Positions 1 to 6,452 of a DNA stretch of 8,095 bases are shown in pieces. The DNA comes from Spartobacteria bacterium (lineage in GTDB: Bacteria > Verrucomicrobiota > Verrucomicrobiae > Chthoniobacterales > UBA6821): the NCBI GenBank assembly GCA_003136515.1, contig PLEU01000135.1, positions 7,713 to 15,807 on the forward strand. The letters run 5' to 3'. A model generated the notes under the pieces. That model was not told the DNA's origin and did no database searches. It saw nothing but the letters and a program-made list of their open reading frames with translations. A program made the translations under genes and the position numbers. How positions within the stretch are numbered: the first letter of the stretch is position 1; each line of letters starts with the position of its first letter.

Positions 1-2382
1 ATCTCGGTCATCGGCAGCTATCGGGGCGCGCAGATTTTCGAGGCGACCGGAATCTCCTCCAAGTTGATTGAGGAATGCTTCAGCGGCACGCCTTCCCAGA
101 TTGAAGGGATCGGCTTCGAAGAGATCGCTCGTGAGAGCCTAGTCCGTCATGAGATGGCTTACTCCGAAGCGGTCCCGGTAGAAGAGGGCAAGAAGCCGGA
201 ACTTCAACTGGGCGATCCCGGCTATTACCGACCCCGCCGCGGGGGAGAGCTTCACGCCGTTACAGCTCCTGTCATCCAGAACTTCCACAGTTTTGTCCGC
301 ACCAACAAGCCGGAGGATTACAAGGCATATGTCGATTCCGTCATGGCCTCCACGCCCCACTCCCTTCGGAATCTGCTCGAATTCGTACCGCGTGCTACCG
401 GACCCGTACCCATAGACGAGGTCGAGCCGATTGAAGAAATCCGCCGCCGCTTTACCACGGCAGGCATGTCCCTTGGGGCACTCAGCCCTGAAGCTCACGA
501 GACGCTTGCCATCGCTATGAACAGGATCGGGGGAAAATCCAACAGTGGTGAAGGCGGTGAGGATCCCCGCCGGTTCAAGCGTCTGGAAAATGGTGATTGG
601 GCCAACAGTGCTATCAAACAGATCGCCTCCGGACGATTCGGTGTAAGTGCGGCCTACTTGGCGAGCGCCAAGGAAATCGAGATAAAGATGGCCCAAGGGG
701 CCAAGCCGGGCGAGGGAGGTCAACTTCCGGGCCACAAGGTCAGCGTCTATATTGCCAAGCTGCGTCACGCAGTTCCCGGAGTGACACTCATCTCCCCACC
801 TCCCCACCACGATATTTATTCCATTGAGGATCTGGCTCAGCTCATCTATGACCTGAAACAGGTCAATCCCCGTGCCAGAGTCACCGTGAAGCTCGTTGCG
901 GAATCCGGTGTCGGCACCATTGCTGCAGGAGTAGCCAAGGCCCATGCCGACATCATTCTGGTCAGTGGTCATGAGGGCGGCACCGGAGCCTCTCCGCTCA
1001 GTTCGGTCAAACATGCCGGAGGGGCATGGGAACTCGGTGTTGCTGAGACCCATCAGGTGCTCCTGCTCAACGGACTTCGCAACCGCATAACCCTACGCAC
1101 CGATGGCGGGATGCGTTCGGGTGAGGATATCATTCATGCCACCCTGCTCGGTGCCGAGGAATACAATTTCGGCACCGCCGCCCTCATCGCGATGGGTTGT
1201 GTCTATGTTAGAAAGTGCCATCTCAACACCTGTCCTGTAGGCGTCGCCACGCTCGATGACCGCCTGAGGGCCAAGTTTAAGGGAAAGCCGGAAAACGTCG
1301 TCAACTTCTTCAACGCCGTAGCCGGAGAAGTACGTGAAATTATGGCGCGGTTGGGATTCCGCACGATCGAAGAGATGGTGGGACGCACAGAGTGTCTGCG
1401 CCAGAGAAAGATTCCCGATCATCCCAAGGCCAATACCCTCGACCTTTCCCGCCTTATCAACGATGTGGTGAAAAACGATCCGACCGCCGTTCGTTATGCC
1501 ACGCGAGATCGCAACGATCCCGAGCATGACCAACCCCTCGACGACATCATCCTTCAGGATGCCGAGGAGGCAATCCGCGATGCCAAGGCCGTGAGCCTTT
1601 CCTACAAGGTGGATAATACCAACCGCTCCATCGCGACGAAGGTTTCGGGCGAAATCGGCTACCAATACGGGGAGGAGGGACTTCCCAAAGGCACCGTGGA
1701 ACTTAAGTTGACCGGAACCGCAGGGCAGAGTCTCGGGGCATTCCTTGCACCCGGAATCCGCCTGATCCTCACCGGAGAGGCCAATGACTATGTTGGCAAA
1801 ACCATGAGTGGCGGCGAGATAGTCATCCGTCCGCTGCCCGGTCATCAGTTCAAGCCGGAAAATAACAGCATCCTCGGCAACACTGTCATGTATGGCGCGA
1901 CGGGAGGATTTCTGTTTGCCAACGGCCGAGCAGGTGAACGTTTCTGCGTCCGCAATTCGGGAGGCACTGCTGTTGTCGAGGCGATCGGCGATCACGGTTG
2001 CGAATACATGACCGGAGGTACTGTCGTGGTGCTGGGCTCCACCGGGAAGAACTTCGGGGCCGGCATGACCGGAGGCATCGCTTTCATCTTCGACGAGGAG
2101 AACAAATTCCTGGGTCGTTACAATGACCAGCTTGTTGGAGCAGAGCGTTTGACGGGAGCCGAAGAGGAGGCTCCGCTCAGGATGCTCATCGAGAAGCATC
2201 TGGAAGAAACCGGCAGCCCGCTCGCAACTCGCATCCTTTCCAACTGGGAGATATCGCTCGCATCGTTCTGGAAAGTCACTCCCCGGATCCCGGCCGCCAA
2301 GCCGATCGAGGAGAAAAAGAGCGAGGAGGATACCGGCAAAACCATCATCACTGAGGCCATCACGGCCACCAAGGGTGCCTGA
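1..2382 (+). CDS. gltB: Glutamate synthase large subunit, C-terminal part (5' end outside window)
   Basis: Large (alpha) subunit of glutamate synthase, which makes two glutamates from glutamine and 2-oxoglutarate in the cytoplasm. The frame is open from base 1 (ISVIGSYRGAQIFEATG...), so the gene begins upstream; 793 codons are present of the roughly 1,500 usual for the family, and the N-terminal glutamine amidotransferase domain is missing only because of the window edge. Seen here: the FMN-binding synthase domain (about 421-1500), with AKPGEGGQLPGHKV, PPPHHDIYSIEDLAQLIYDLK-type and GHEGGTGASPLSS motifs; the 3Fe-4S cluster cysteines in a C-x5-C-x4-C pattern (codons at 1198, 1216 and 1231); then the GXGXG beta-helix domain (about 1561-2100, with GTAGQSLGAF, GGEIVI and GGTVVVLG). 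The tail is Lys/Glu/Thr-rich and looks non-conserved. No broken frame. The small subunit gene gltD does not follow; an ACT protein does. Confidence 0.97.
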   Translation: MSVIGSYRGAQIFEATGISSKLIEECFSGTPSQIEGIGFEEIARESLVRHEMAYSEAVPVEEGKKPELQLGDPGYYRPRRGGELHAVTAPVIQNFHSFVRTNKPEDYKAYVDSVMASTPHSLRNLLEFVPRATGPVPIDEVEPIEEIRRRFTTAGMSLGALSPEAHETLAIAMNRIGGKSNSGEGGEDPRRFKRLENGDWANSAIKQIASGRFGVSAAYLASAKEIEIKMAQGAKPGEGGQLPGHKVSVYIAKLRHAVPGVTLISPPPHHDIYSIEDLAQLIYDLKQVNPRARVTVKLVAESGVGTIAAGVAKAHADIILVSGHEGGTGASPLSSVKHAGGAWELGVAETHQVLLLNGLRNRITLRTDGGMRSGEDIIHATLLGAEEYNFGTAALIAMGCVYVRKCHLNTCPVGVATLDDRLRAKFKGKPENVVNFFNAVAGEVREIMARLGFRTIEEMVGRTECLRQRKIPDHPKANTLDLSRLINDVVKNDPTAVRYATRDRNDPEHDQPLDDIILQDAEEAIRDAKAVSLSYKVDNTNRSIATKVSGEIGYQYGEEGLPKGTVELKLTGTAGQSLGAFLAPGIRLILTGEANDYVGKTMSGGEIVIRPLPGHQFKPENNSILGNTVMYGATGGFLFANGRAGERFCVRNSGGTAVVEAIGDHGCEYMTGGTVVVLGSTGKNFGAGMTGGIAFIFDEENKFLGRYNDQLVGAERLTGAEEEAPLRMLIEKHLEETGSPLATRILSNWEISLASFWKVTPRIPAAKPIEEKKSEEDTGKTIITEAITATKGA

Positions 2383-2406
2383 GAGCTCCCAAGTAGAATC
2401 CCCCCC

Positions 2407-2835
2407 ATGAAACAAATAGACCAACTTGCACCCCGCATAGTGCAGCAACTGGCAGTCTTTCTGGAGAACAAGCCCGGAGCCCTCGCCGCCGTCTGCGATG
2501 CCCTTGCAGGAGCGAAGATCAATATCTTCGGACTCACCGTCTCCGACACCACCGATCACTCGGTTGTCCGGATGGTGCTGAGCAATACGGAACGGGCGAT
2601 CGGCATCTTCGAGGAACACGGCGCACTGGCGATAGAGAGCGATGTCCTGATGATCCAGAATGACAACAAACCGGGCAGCCTATCGCGGATCGCACATGCC
2701 CTCTCGCTGAAGAAGATTAATATCGACTACGGCTATCTTGCATCCATGCCCTCTGCGAAAAAGGGATTGCTCATTCTGCGGGTCACCGATGCGAAGAAGG
2801 CGCTTGGTATCCTAAAGAAATTGGATTCCGAGTAG
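2407..2835 (+). CDS. Tandem ACT-domain protein
   Basis: A 142-residue soluble protein made almost wholly of two ACT domains, small folds that usually bind amino acids and regulate metabolic enzymes. ACT 1 spans about residues 13-72 (LAVFLENKPGALAAVCDALA, then INIFGLTVSDT), and ACT 2 about 80-140 (IQNDNKPGSLSRIAHALS, then INIDYGYLAS). Both carry the family's N-K-P-G-x-L turn, where ligands commonly bind, followed by a helix and a K-I-N-I strand. There is no catalytic or DNA-binding domain. It begins 24 bases after gltB on the same strand, so co-transcription is likely. The start ATG has no convincing Shine-Dalgarno sequence (a C-run, CCCCCC, precedes it). Regulation of glutamate synthase or nitrogen metabolism by an amino acid is an inference from position; the sequence itself shows only the fold. 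Confidence 0.9.
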   Translation: MKQIDQLAPRIVQQLAVFLENKPGALAAVCDALAGAKINIFGLTVSDTTDHSVVRMVLSNTERAIGIFEEHGALAIESDVLMIQNDNKPGSLSRIAHALSLKKINIDYGYLASMPSAKKGLLILRVTDAKKALGILKKLDSE

Positions 2836-2838
2836 CGG

Positions 2839-2862
2839 GCCCTGAGGTGTTTAGCTCAGGGC
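2839..2862 (+). terminator. Hairpin after the ACT gene, possible terminator
   Basis: A perfect 8-base inverted repeat, GCCCTGAG / CTCAGGGC, with an 8-base loop begins three bases after the stop codon of the ACT gene. It is placed where a terminator for the gltB-ACT transcript would be, but no T-run follows on the plus strand, so intrinsic termination is uncertain. It could instead protect the 3' end. Confidence 0.45.
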
Positions 2863-2895
2863 GGTGTTGCAGCACTCTTGGCGTATGTTATCTAT

Positions 2896-2912
2896 ATGCA
2901 CTTCTAGTGCAT
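2896..2912. terminator. Second hairpin in the convergent gap
   Basis: A perfect 7-base inverted repeat, ATGCACT / AGTGCAT, with a TCT triloop. It lies between the convergent ACT gene and the minus-strand permease-family gene, 33 bases past the permease stop. It may serve as a two-way 3' end structure; there is no T-tract on either side, so this is only a candidate. Confidence 0.3.
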
Positions 2913-2945
2913 TACGATTAGACCGCTCAGTTACATTTCCATCAA

Positions 2946-3398
2946 TCAATTTACCGGAGGACAGTTTGCAGGACTACCTACGGCAGATTCCTTTCTAGCC
3001 GTTCGTGCAAGTCGTTCAAAGCGCGTTCTGATTTTCCCCAAATCTTCTTCGGATAGCTCCTCTATATCCAGGAATGCATTTTGTGCCGCCTTAGTGGCAC
3101 GAATTAGCTCATCCAGCTTTAACTGTACCGCCGCACTCTCCCTGTTCTGCGCATTACGAATCAAGAAGATCATTAGAAATGTAATGAGGTTACCGATTGT
3201 ATCGATAACCAGCAGCCAAGTATTTCCAAAGTGAAAAATGGGACCGGAAAGCCCCCAGATCACTATAATTCCAATTGCTATTGTAAATGCCAATGGATGG
3301 CCGCTTGTGCGCACCACCGTCTGGGCAAATTTCTGAAAACCACCTAGCAACTGCGTGGTGATTTTCTCATTTGAATGCTGGTTTTTTCGCCACCTCAT
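2946..3398 (-). CDS. Low-affinity iron permease family membrane protein
   Basis: A 150-residue inner-membrane protein resembling the bacterial members of the low-affinity iron permease family (Pfam Iron_permease, PF04120). A charged cytoplasmic-type N-terminus is followed by two hydrophobic segments at about residues 36-55 (LAFTIAIGIIVIWGLSG) and 60-81 (TWLLVIDTIGNLITFLMIFL). Then comes the family signature RNAQNRESAAVQLKLDELIR (81-100) and a helical, acidic-to-basic tail with ELSEEDLGKIRTRFERLA. Iron transport has not been securely shown for these short bacterial proteins, so the family name is safer than the function. The ATG at 3398 has only a weak GGA about 10 bases upstream. The gene lies 167 bases after the response regulator on the same strand, so it may be transcribed with it or separately. 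Confidence 0.88.
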   Translation of the reverse strand: MRWRKNQHSNEKITTQLLGGFQKFAQTVVRTSGHPLAFTIAIGIIVIWGLSGPIFHFGNTWLLVIDTIGNLITFLMIFLIRNAQNRESAAVQLKLDELIRATKAAQNAFLDIEELSEEDLGKIRTRFERLARTARKESAVGSPANCPPVN

Positions 3399-3464
3399 GA
3401 ATCATTTTTCCAATCGCTTTGAATTGAGCGAGATTGCTTATCTGCCTTGCCAAGTAGTATGTCC

Positions 3465-3480
3465 GGCTCAACGCCGAGCC
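3465..3480. repeat. Short GC-rich inverted repeat between regulator and permease genes
   Basis: GGCTC / GAGCC with a 6-base loop, in the 167-base gap between the response regulator stop and the permease-family start. It may be a weak terminator or a 5' leader hairpin. The stem is only five pairs and no T-tract follows. Confidence 0.25.
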
Positions 3481-3565
3481 TCTGGCATCACCTCTAGGAC
3501 AAAATGTGGGTTCTGATCAGTAAGCCGGTTTATCAATTCCTCATAGACGGAGCAGAAAGGTGCAG

Positions 3566-4240
3566 TCACAAAATGGTATCCTGGGTGCTGCTCTCGATGA
3601 TTCCCGCCGCGATGGCATATCGCGTGAGCCCTGCTGTGTCATGCACTTGAAGTTTATCCATGAGCGCCTGGCGATGCTTTTCAACCGTCTTGATGCTGAT
3701 CCCGAGCTCTGATGCTGTCTGCTTATTTGCGAGTCCTTCCGCAATAAGTTGAAGCACCTCTGTCTCGCGAGAGGTGAGTTTGAAACTTTTACCCTTATAC
3801 ATCGTGATCCCGTCGGCATCCTTTTCATACTGGGAAAGGCGTTTCATGATTGTCGGGCTGAAGTAGGATTTACCATTGGCAACTACTCTAACGGCATTCG
3901 CCAAGTTCGTGGCAGAGGTTTGCTTGATCACAAATCCCGCGACGCCAAGTTTCACTGCATGCTCCAGATAGCCGTCATCGTCGTGAGCCGAAAGAATGAG
4001 AATGCGTGCTGCCTGATTGATCTGCAGAATTTGTCTGGCTGCTTCAAGCCCGTTGAGAAGTGGCATGGCAATATCTATGAGCACCACATCGGGCTGATGC
4101 TTTTCGGCAAGTGCGACCGCCATTCTTCCGTTTTCGGCTTCGCAGAGAATCTCGATGTCTTTTTCCAAGGCTAGCAGCAGACGCAATCCTTCCCTGACGA
4201 TTGTGTGATCCTCTGCCAGTAGCACCTTGATTCTCTTCAT
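3566..4240 (-). CDS. NarL/FixJ-type response regulator (receiver plus LuxR helix-turn-helix)
   Basis: A 224-residue cytoplasmic DNA-binding response regulator. The receiver domain covers about residues 4-120, with the acidic pair E10-D11, phospho-acceptor D56 in VVLIDIAMPLLNG, the switch Ser in ILILSAH (S83) and the invariant Lys in FVIKQ (K105). A linker (about 121-150) leads to a LuxR-type helix-turn-helix at about 153-212: LTSRETEVLQLIAEGLANKQ, then ELGISIKTVEKHRQALMDKL. All residues needed for phosphorylation-dependent activity are present. It starts 9 bases after the stop of the histidine kinase, which is almost certainly its partner, and the two are expected to be translated from one message. 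Proteins of this group bind short inverted repeats as dimers; candidate sites are listed further along the window. No recognised gene name. Confidence 0.95.
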   Translation of the reverse strand: MKRIKVLLAEDHTIVREGLRLLLALEKDIEILCEAENGRMAVALAEKHQPDVVLIDIAMPLLNGLEAARQILQINQAARILILSAHDDDGYLEHAVKLGVAGFVIKQTSATNLANAVRVVANGKSYFSPTIMKRLSQYEKDADGITMYKGKSFKLTSRETEVLQLIAEGLANKQTASELGISIKTVEKHRQALMDKLQVHDTAGLTRYAIAAGIIESSTQDTIL

Positions 4241-4249
4241 GTTATGTCA

Positions 4250-5401
4250 CTAAATGAGGAGTAATTTTTCCCTTCCCGGAATAGATACCCTGCTTTTTTG
4301 CCTATTGATGCTGGGAATCTCCGCAAAGATGCTGGTGCCGCTGCCCGGCTTCGATTCGACGCTGAAACTACCTCCTACCATCTCGATACGTTCCCTCATG
4401 CCGATCAGACCGAGGTGCTCGTTCATTTTGGAGTGGAGAGCCTGCTGCACATCGAAGGATTTGCCATTATCATGGATCTCCATGCAAACAACCCGATGGT
4501 GTTTCTTAATGGTCACCCGAACCCGTGTAGCCTCGGCATGCTGGGTAATGTTTGCCAGAGCAGCTTGAGCTACACGGAAAAGTACAGTCCTTTTGGTGCT
4601 GTTCAACTCCTCCACTTCGGGAAAGGCTGTGAATTGAACCTGAATACCGGTTCTTTTCGTGAAGTCGTTCACGTACGTTTTGAGGGCGGGTATGATCCCC
4701 AGATCATCCAGGACGGTAGGACGAAGTTGGGTGGCAAAGCGACGGACAACTTTCATAGATCTTTCGATGAGGCGTTGGGTGATCGCAATTTTTTTTGCGA
4801 GCCCTTTGGAATTCATGGCCGATTCCACTTTCAGGGCCGAGAGATGTACATTGATGCCTACAAGGATCTGAGCAATCTCGTCGTGAAGCTCCCGGCTGAT
4901 CTGCTTTCGCTGTTCTTCGTTTTCAATAATAATCTGGTGGGAGAGATACCGGAGCTGCTCCTGCTGCTTACGAGATTTTTCAAGCAAAATACGATAATGT
5001 TCCTCACTTTTCTGAAGTGCCGCTTCGATAGACTTTCTCTGCTTGATTTCCCTTTGGAGATTTCGATTGGAAATCGCCAACTCTGCGGTTCGTTTACGTA
5101 AGTCAGAATTGTTCGGATCCCGGTGAAGTGTTGCTCTCCTTACCGGTGCGATAACCTGATCAAAAAACAATTCCGCCCGTTCCTCAAGTTTATCATTACC
5201 CTCGGGTGACCGGCGAGAGGATCTTAGGTTTGGGAGGACGCTTTGGTGAATCTTCGCCACTTCGAGAGGCTTCAAGCCTAATTCCAAGAATTGTGTTCCA
5301 AGTGCGTGCGCAGACTTATAATCAGCGCTCAAACCATTTTTGAGATATGTGCGAAGCGTCCCCTGATATCTTGTAGTCAGCGGATGGAGGGACGTGTTCA
5401 T
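4250..5401 (-). CDS. Soluble sensor histidine kinase, NarX/DegS type, with RsbU-N-like front domain
   Basis: Cytoplasmic sensor kinase of the HisKA_3 class that should phosphorylate the NarL-type regulator encoded 9 bases downstream. Numbering from a GTG at 5437 (395 aa): residues about 20-100 resemble the RsbU N-terminal domain (YLKNGLSADYKSAHALGTQF, then LKPLEVAKIHQSVL); 110-175 is a charged, probably coiled-coil stretch; the H-box is RKQISRELHDEIAQ with phospho-acceptor H185; the ATPase domain shows the N-box (QAALANITQHAEA), the G1 box (IHDNGKSFD) and the GLIGMRERIEMVGG / GSGTSIFAEIP boxes. No membrane segment and no clear PAS domain. I chose the ATG at 5401; the GTG at 5437 is an in-frame alternative adding 12 residues, with a stop codon five codons before it. 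Neither start has a good Shine-Dalgarno sequence. The signal sensed is unknown. Confidence 0.93.
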   Translation of the reverse strand: MNTSLHPLTTRYQGTLRTYLKNGLSADYKSAHALGTQFLELGLKPLEVAKIHQSVLPNLRSSRRSPEGNDKLEERAELFFDQVIAPVRRATLHRDPNNSDLRKRTAELAISNRNLQREIKQRKSIEAALQKSEEHYRILLEKSRKQQEQLRYLSHQIIIENEEQRKQISRELHDEIAQILVGINVHLSALKVESAMNSKGLAKKIAITQRLIERSMKVVRRFATQLRPTVLDDLGIIPALKTYVNDFTKRTGIQVQFTAFPEVEELNSTKRTVLFRVAQAALANITQHAEATRVRVTIKKHHRVVCMEIHDNGKSFDVQQALHSKMNEHLGLIGMRERIEMVGGSFSVESKPGSGTSIFAEIPSINRQKSRVSIPGREKLLLI

Positions 5402-5479
5402 AACATTGGGAACAGTATTTGAGTGTAGGCGCAGCACGGCGTCTTTTCTATCTTATTGCTCAATCTGAAAATACTCGCC

Positions 5480-5517
5480 ATGGGACATTTGATAGTGCTG
5501 ATGTCAGCATAGCCCAT
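5480..5517. repeat. Nested inverted repeat upstream of the histidine kinase
   Basis: An inner near-perfect palindrome, TGCTGA-TG-TCAGCA (5496-5509), sits inside outer arms ATGGG (5480-5484) and CCCAT (5513-5517). It lies between the stop of the small acidic protein gene and the kinase start, so it could be an operator for the two-component genes or a 3' hairpin for the upstream gene. No T-run follows, which favours an operator or processing site over an intrinsic terminator. Confidence 0.4.
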
Positions 5518-5527
5518 TTTAACGGCT

Positions 5528-5737
5528 TTAACCCTCTATCTCGGAGAGTCCGTTGGATATCTCCCTAATAGATTCGTGTAAAAGGGTAGTCTCCTTCCCA
5601 ATCGTTTTCTCCACTTGTTCATCGAGGAGTTCTAATTCCTTGGTGGAAATCGGCTGTTGCTCGAATGATTTCTGATGTTCGCCGGCTTCTTCTAACTTGG
5701 GCAGTTCAATGATCATTCTTTGATGGGTTTTCTGCAT
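5528..5737 (-). CDS. Small acidic hypothetical protein overlapping dodecin
   Basis: A 69-residue protein that I do not recognise. It has no signal peptide, no membrane segment and no cysteine; it is rich in Glu, Lys and Gln, with helix-prone stretches (LELLDEQVEKTIGKETTLL, then HESIREISNGLSEIEG) suggesting a helical or coiled-coil protein. The start at 5737 lies inside the dodecin gene (32-base overlap) and has AAGG about 10 bases upstream; a second ATG at 5716 (protein starting MIIELPKLEEAGEH) overlaps by 11 bases. The overlap on the same strand implies translational coupling with dodecin. The reading frame is consistent with a real gene, but function is unknown. Confidence 0.65.
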   Translation of the reverse strand: MQKTHQRMIIELPKLEEAGEHQKSFEQQPISTKELELLDEQVEKTIGKETTLLHESIREISNGLSEIEG

Positions 5738-5933
5738 TAAAGCCGACCTTGATGGTCACTTGCCAGTGCTGAATCTTGCCTTTCACAAGGTTGCCCCGCG
5801 TCTCCCTGACTTCAAACCAACACAAATCTTTGTGTGTTTTGTGGATGTGCTTGATGGCGTTCTCCACGGCATTCTCGATGGAAATCTGGGATGTCCCCGT
5901 AAGTTCGATTATTTTGTAGATATGGTCGCTCAT
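5706..5933 (-). CDS. Dodecin family flavin-binding protein
   Basis: A 75-residue dodecin, the small beta-alpha-beta-beta protein that assembles into hollow dodecamers and stores or buffers flavins (FMN, riboflavin or lumichrome, depending on species). The family pattern is clear: SDHIYKIIELTGTS at the N-terminus, a helix SIENAVENAIKHIHKT, then LCWFEVRETRGNLVKGKIQHWQVTIKVGF. W39 corresponds to the flavin-stacking Trp region; R45 and the H-W-Q segment (56-58) also match the family. Length is normal; the tail ENPSKNDH is slightly long and overlaps the next gene. No strong Shine-Dalgarno sequence before the ATG. It sits 112 bases after the lipoprotein gene on the same strand. Dodecins are commonly linked to protection from free-flavin photochemistry and oxidative stress. 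Confidence 0.95.
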   Translation of the reverse strand: MSDHIYKIIELTGTSQISIENAVENAIKHIHKTHKDLCWFEVRETRGNLVKGKIQHWQVTIKVGFNAENPSKNDH

Positions 5934-5990
5934 GAATTTATTTTGGAGTTATGTCTGAGCAGTCCCATGACAATATTCCAGTCGTCTCTG

Positions 5991-6008
5991 AATAGGAGTG
6001 ATCCTATT
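5991..6008. promoter_or_regulatory. Perfect inverted repeat upstream of dodecin
   Basis: AATAGGA / TCCTATT, 7-base arms with a GTGA spacer, between the lipoprotein stop and the dodecin start (57 bases before the ATG). Read on the minus strand it gives TAGGATCACTCCTAT, which resembles TAGGATTTCACCCYAT in the two longer sites at 6261 and 6917. It could be an operator for dodecin or the 3' hairpin of the lipoprotein gene; no T-run follows on the minus strand. Confidence 0.45.
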
Positions 6009-6045
6009 TTAATCAGGCAAGGGGTTTGCATTTCCGTTCAGAGGG

Positions 6046-6225
6046 TTAATAAGAGTTCACGCTGCGAGTTTGTGTTGTCGATGTCGTGACGTTGGGTGAA
6101 TATGCAGAACCCTGCGTTGTCGTGGTTGTGGTGGAGGCAACCGGCGCCCTTCTCGGAGTGACATTGATGCAGCCTGTGATAGTCCCAAGCCCGATGAGGA
6201 ATGATGCTATAAGGAGTTTTTTCAT
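6046..6225 (-). CDS. Small Thr-rich lipoprotein (59 aa)
   Basis: A short gene encoding 59 residues. It starts MKKLLIASFLIGLGTITGC: two lysines, a hydrophobic stretch and a lipobox I-T-G-C with the lipidated cysteine at residue 19, a classic signal peptidase II signal. The mature part is only 41 residues, begins CINVTPRRAPVA, contains six Thr in a row and further Thr/Ser/Gln pairs, and ends RSVNSY with no folded domain apparent. It should be anchored in the inner or outer membrane as a flexible tether. The frame ends in TAA just before the dodecin upstream region. The start ATG is preceded by CAGGT that is part of a hairpin. Similar short Thr-rich lipoproteins occur beside stress genes in several bacteria, but I know of no proven role. 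Confidence 0.82.
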   Translation of the reverse strand: MKKLLIASFLIGLGTITGCINVTPRRAPVASTTTTTTQGSAYSPNVTTSTTQTRSVNSY

Positions 6226-6244
6226 ACCTGAATCTACATCAGGT
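6226..6244 (-). promoter_or_regulatory. Hairpin abutting the lipoprotein start codon
   Basis: A perfect 6-base inverted repeat, ACCTGA / TCAGGT with a 7-base loop, ends immediately at the lipoprotein ATG. In the mRNA this would pair the presumed ribosome-binding bases (CAGGU), so it may dampen translation. Alternatively it is an operator. Short arms make chance a real possibility. Confidence 0.35.
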
Positions 6245-6260
6245 TTTCTTGCTACTGATA

Positions 6261-6280
6261 TGGGGTGAAATCCTACCCCA
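6261..6280 (-). promoter_or_regulatory. Near-palindromic site 1 upstream of the lipoprotein gene
   Basis: Contains GGGTGAAATCCTACCC flanked by TG and CA, so the arms TGGGGT / ACCCCA pair over six bases, and the inner bases keep purine/pyrimidine symmetry (GGGTRRRATYYYACCC). The inner 16 bases end 37 bases before the lipoprotein ATG. The same 16 bases recur at 6918-6933 in the same orientation relative to another minus-strand ORF. This suggests an operator for a dimeric regulator, or a 5' leader hairpin. Confidence 0.6.
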
Positions 6281-6452
6281 ACACAAGAATTCGGGAATAC
6301 TGCATGATTATTCGCGACTCATTTTGATTGTAAATCAGCCTGGGGAAAATTACTCAAACGCAGACGGCGTTATAGACCAGTTAATAATAAGAGGTAACCT
6401 TGTCTCTAAGAGAAGCTCCCCATGATTTAGGGTGAGCTACTTTTCTCAATAT

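Noticed and set aside
139..1053. 304-codon minus-strand frame
   Set aside because: Antisense to the FMN-binding domain of gltB; no motif and no ribosome-binding site.
1093..2619. 508-codon open frame on the minus strand
   Set aside because: It lies opposite gltB and the ACT gene, whose protein motifs are unmistakable; the antisense translation has no recognisable domain and is typical of GC-rich coding DNA.
2847..2870. tRNA-like text (TTTAGCTCAGGGCGG) after the ACT gene
   Set aside because: It resembles a D-arm start, but there is no acceptor pairing, anticodon arm or T-arm (TTCGA) at the right distance; it is one side of a hairpin.
4298..5101. 267-codon plus-strand frame
   Set aside because: Antisense to the kinase, including its H-box and ATP-binding boxes; the translation resembles no family.
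6086..6268. 60-codon plus-strand frame with VVVVV stretch
   Set aside because: It is the mirror of the Thr-rich lipoprotein on the minus strand; the hydrophobic run is the complement of ACC/ACA Thr codons.
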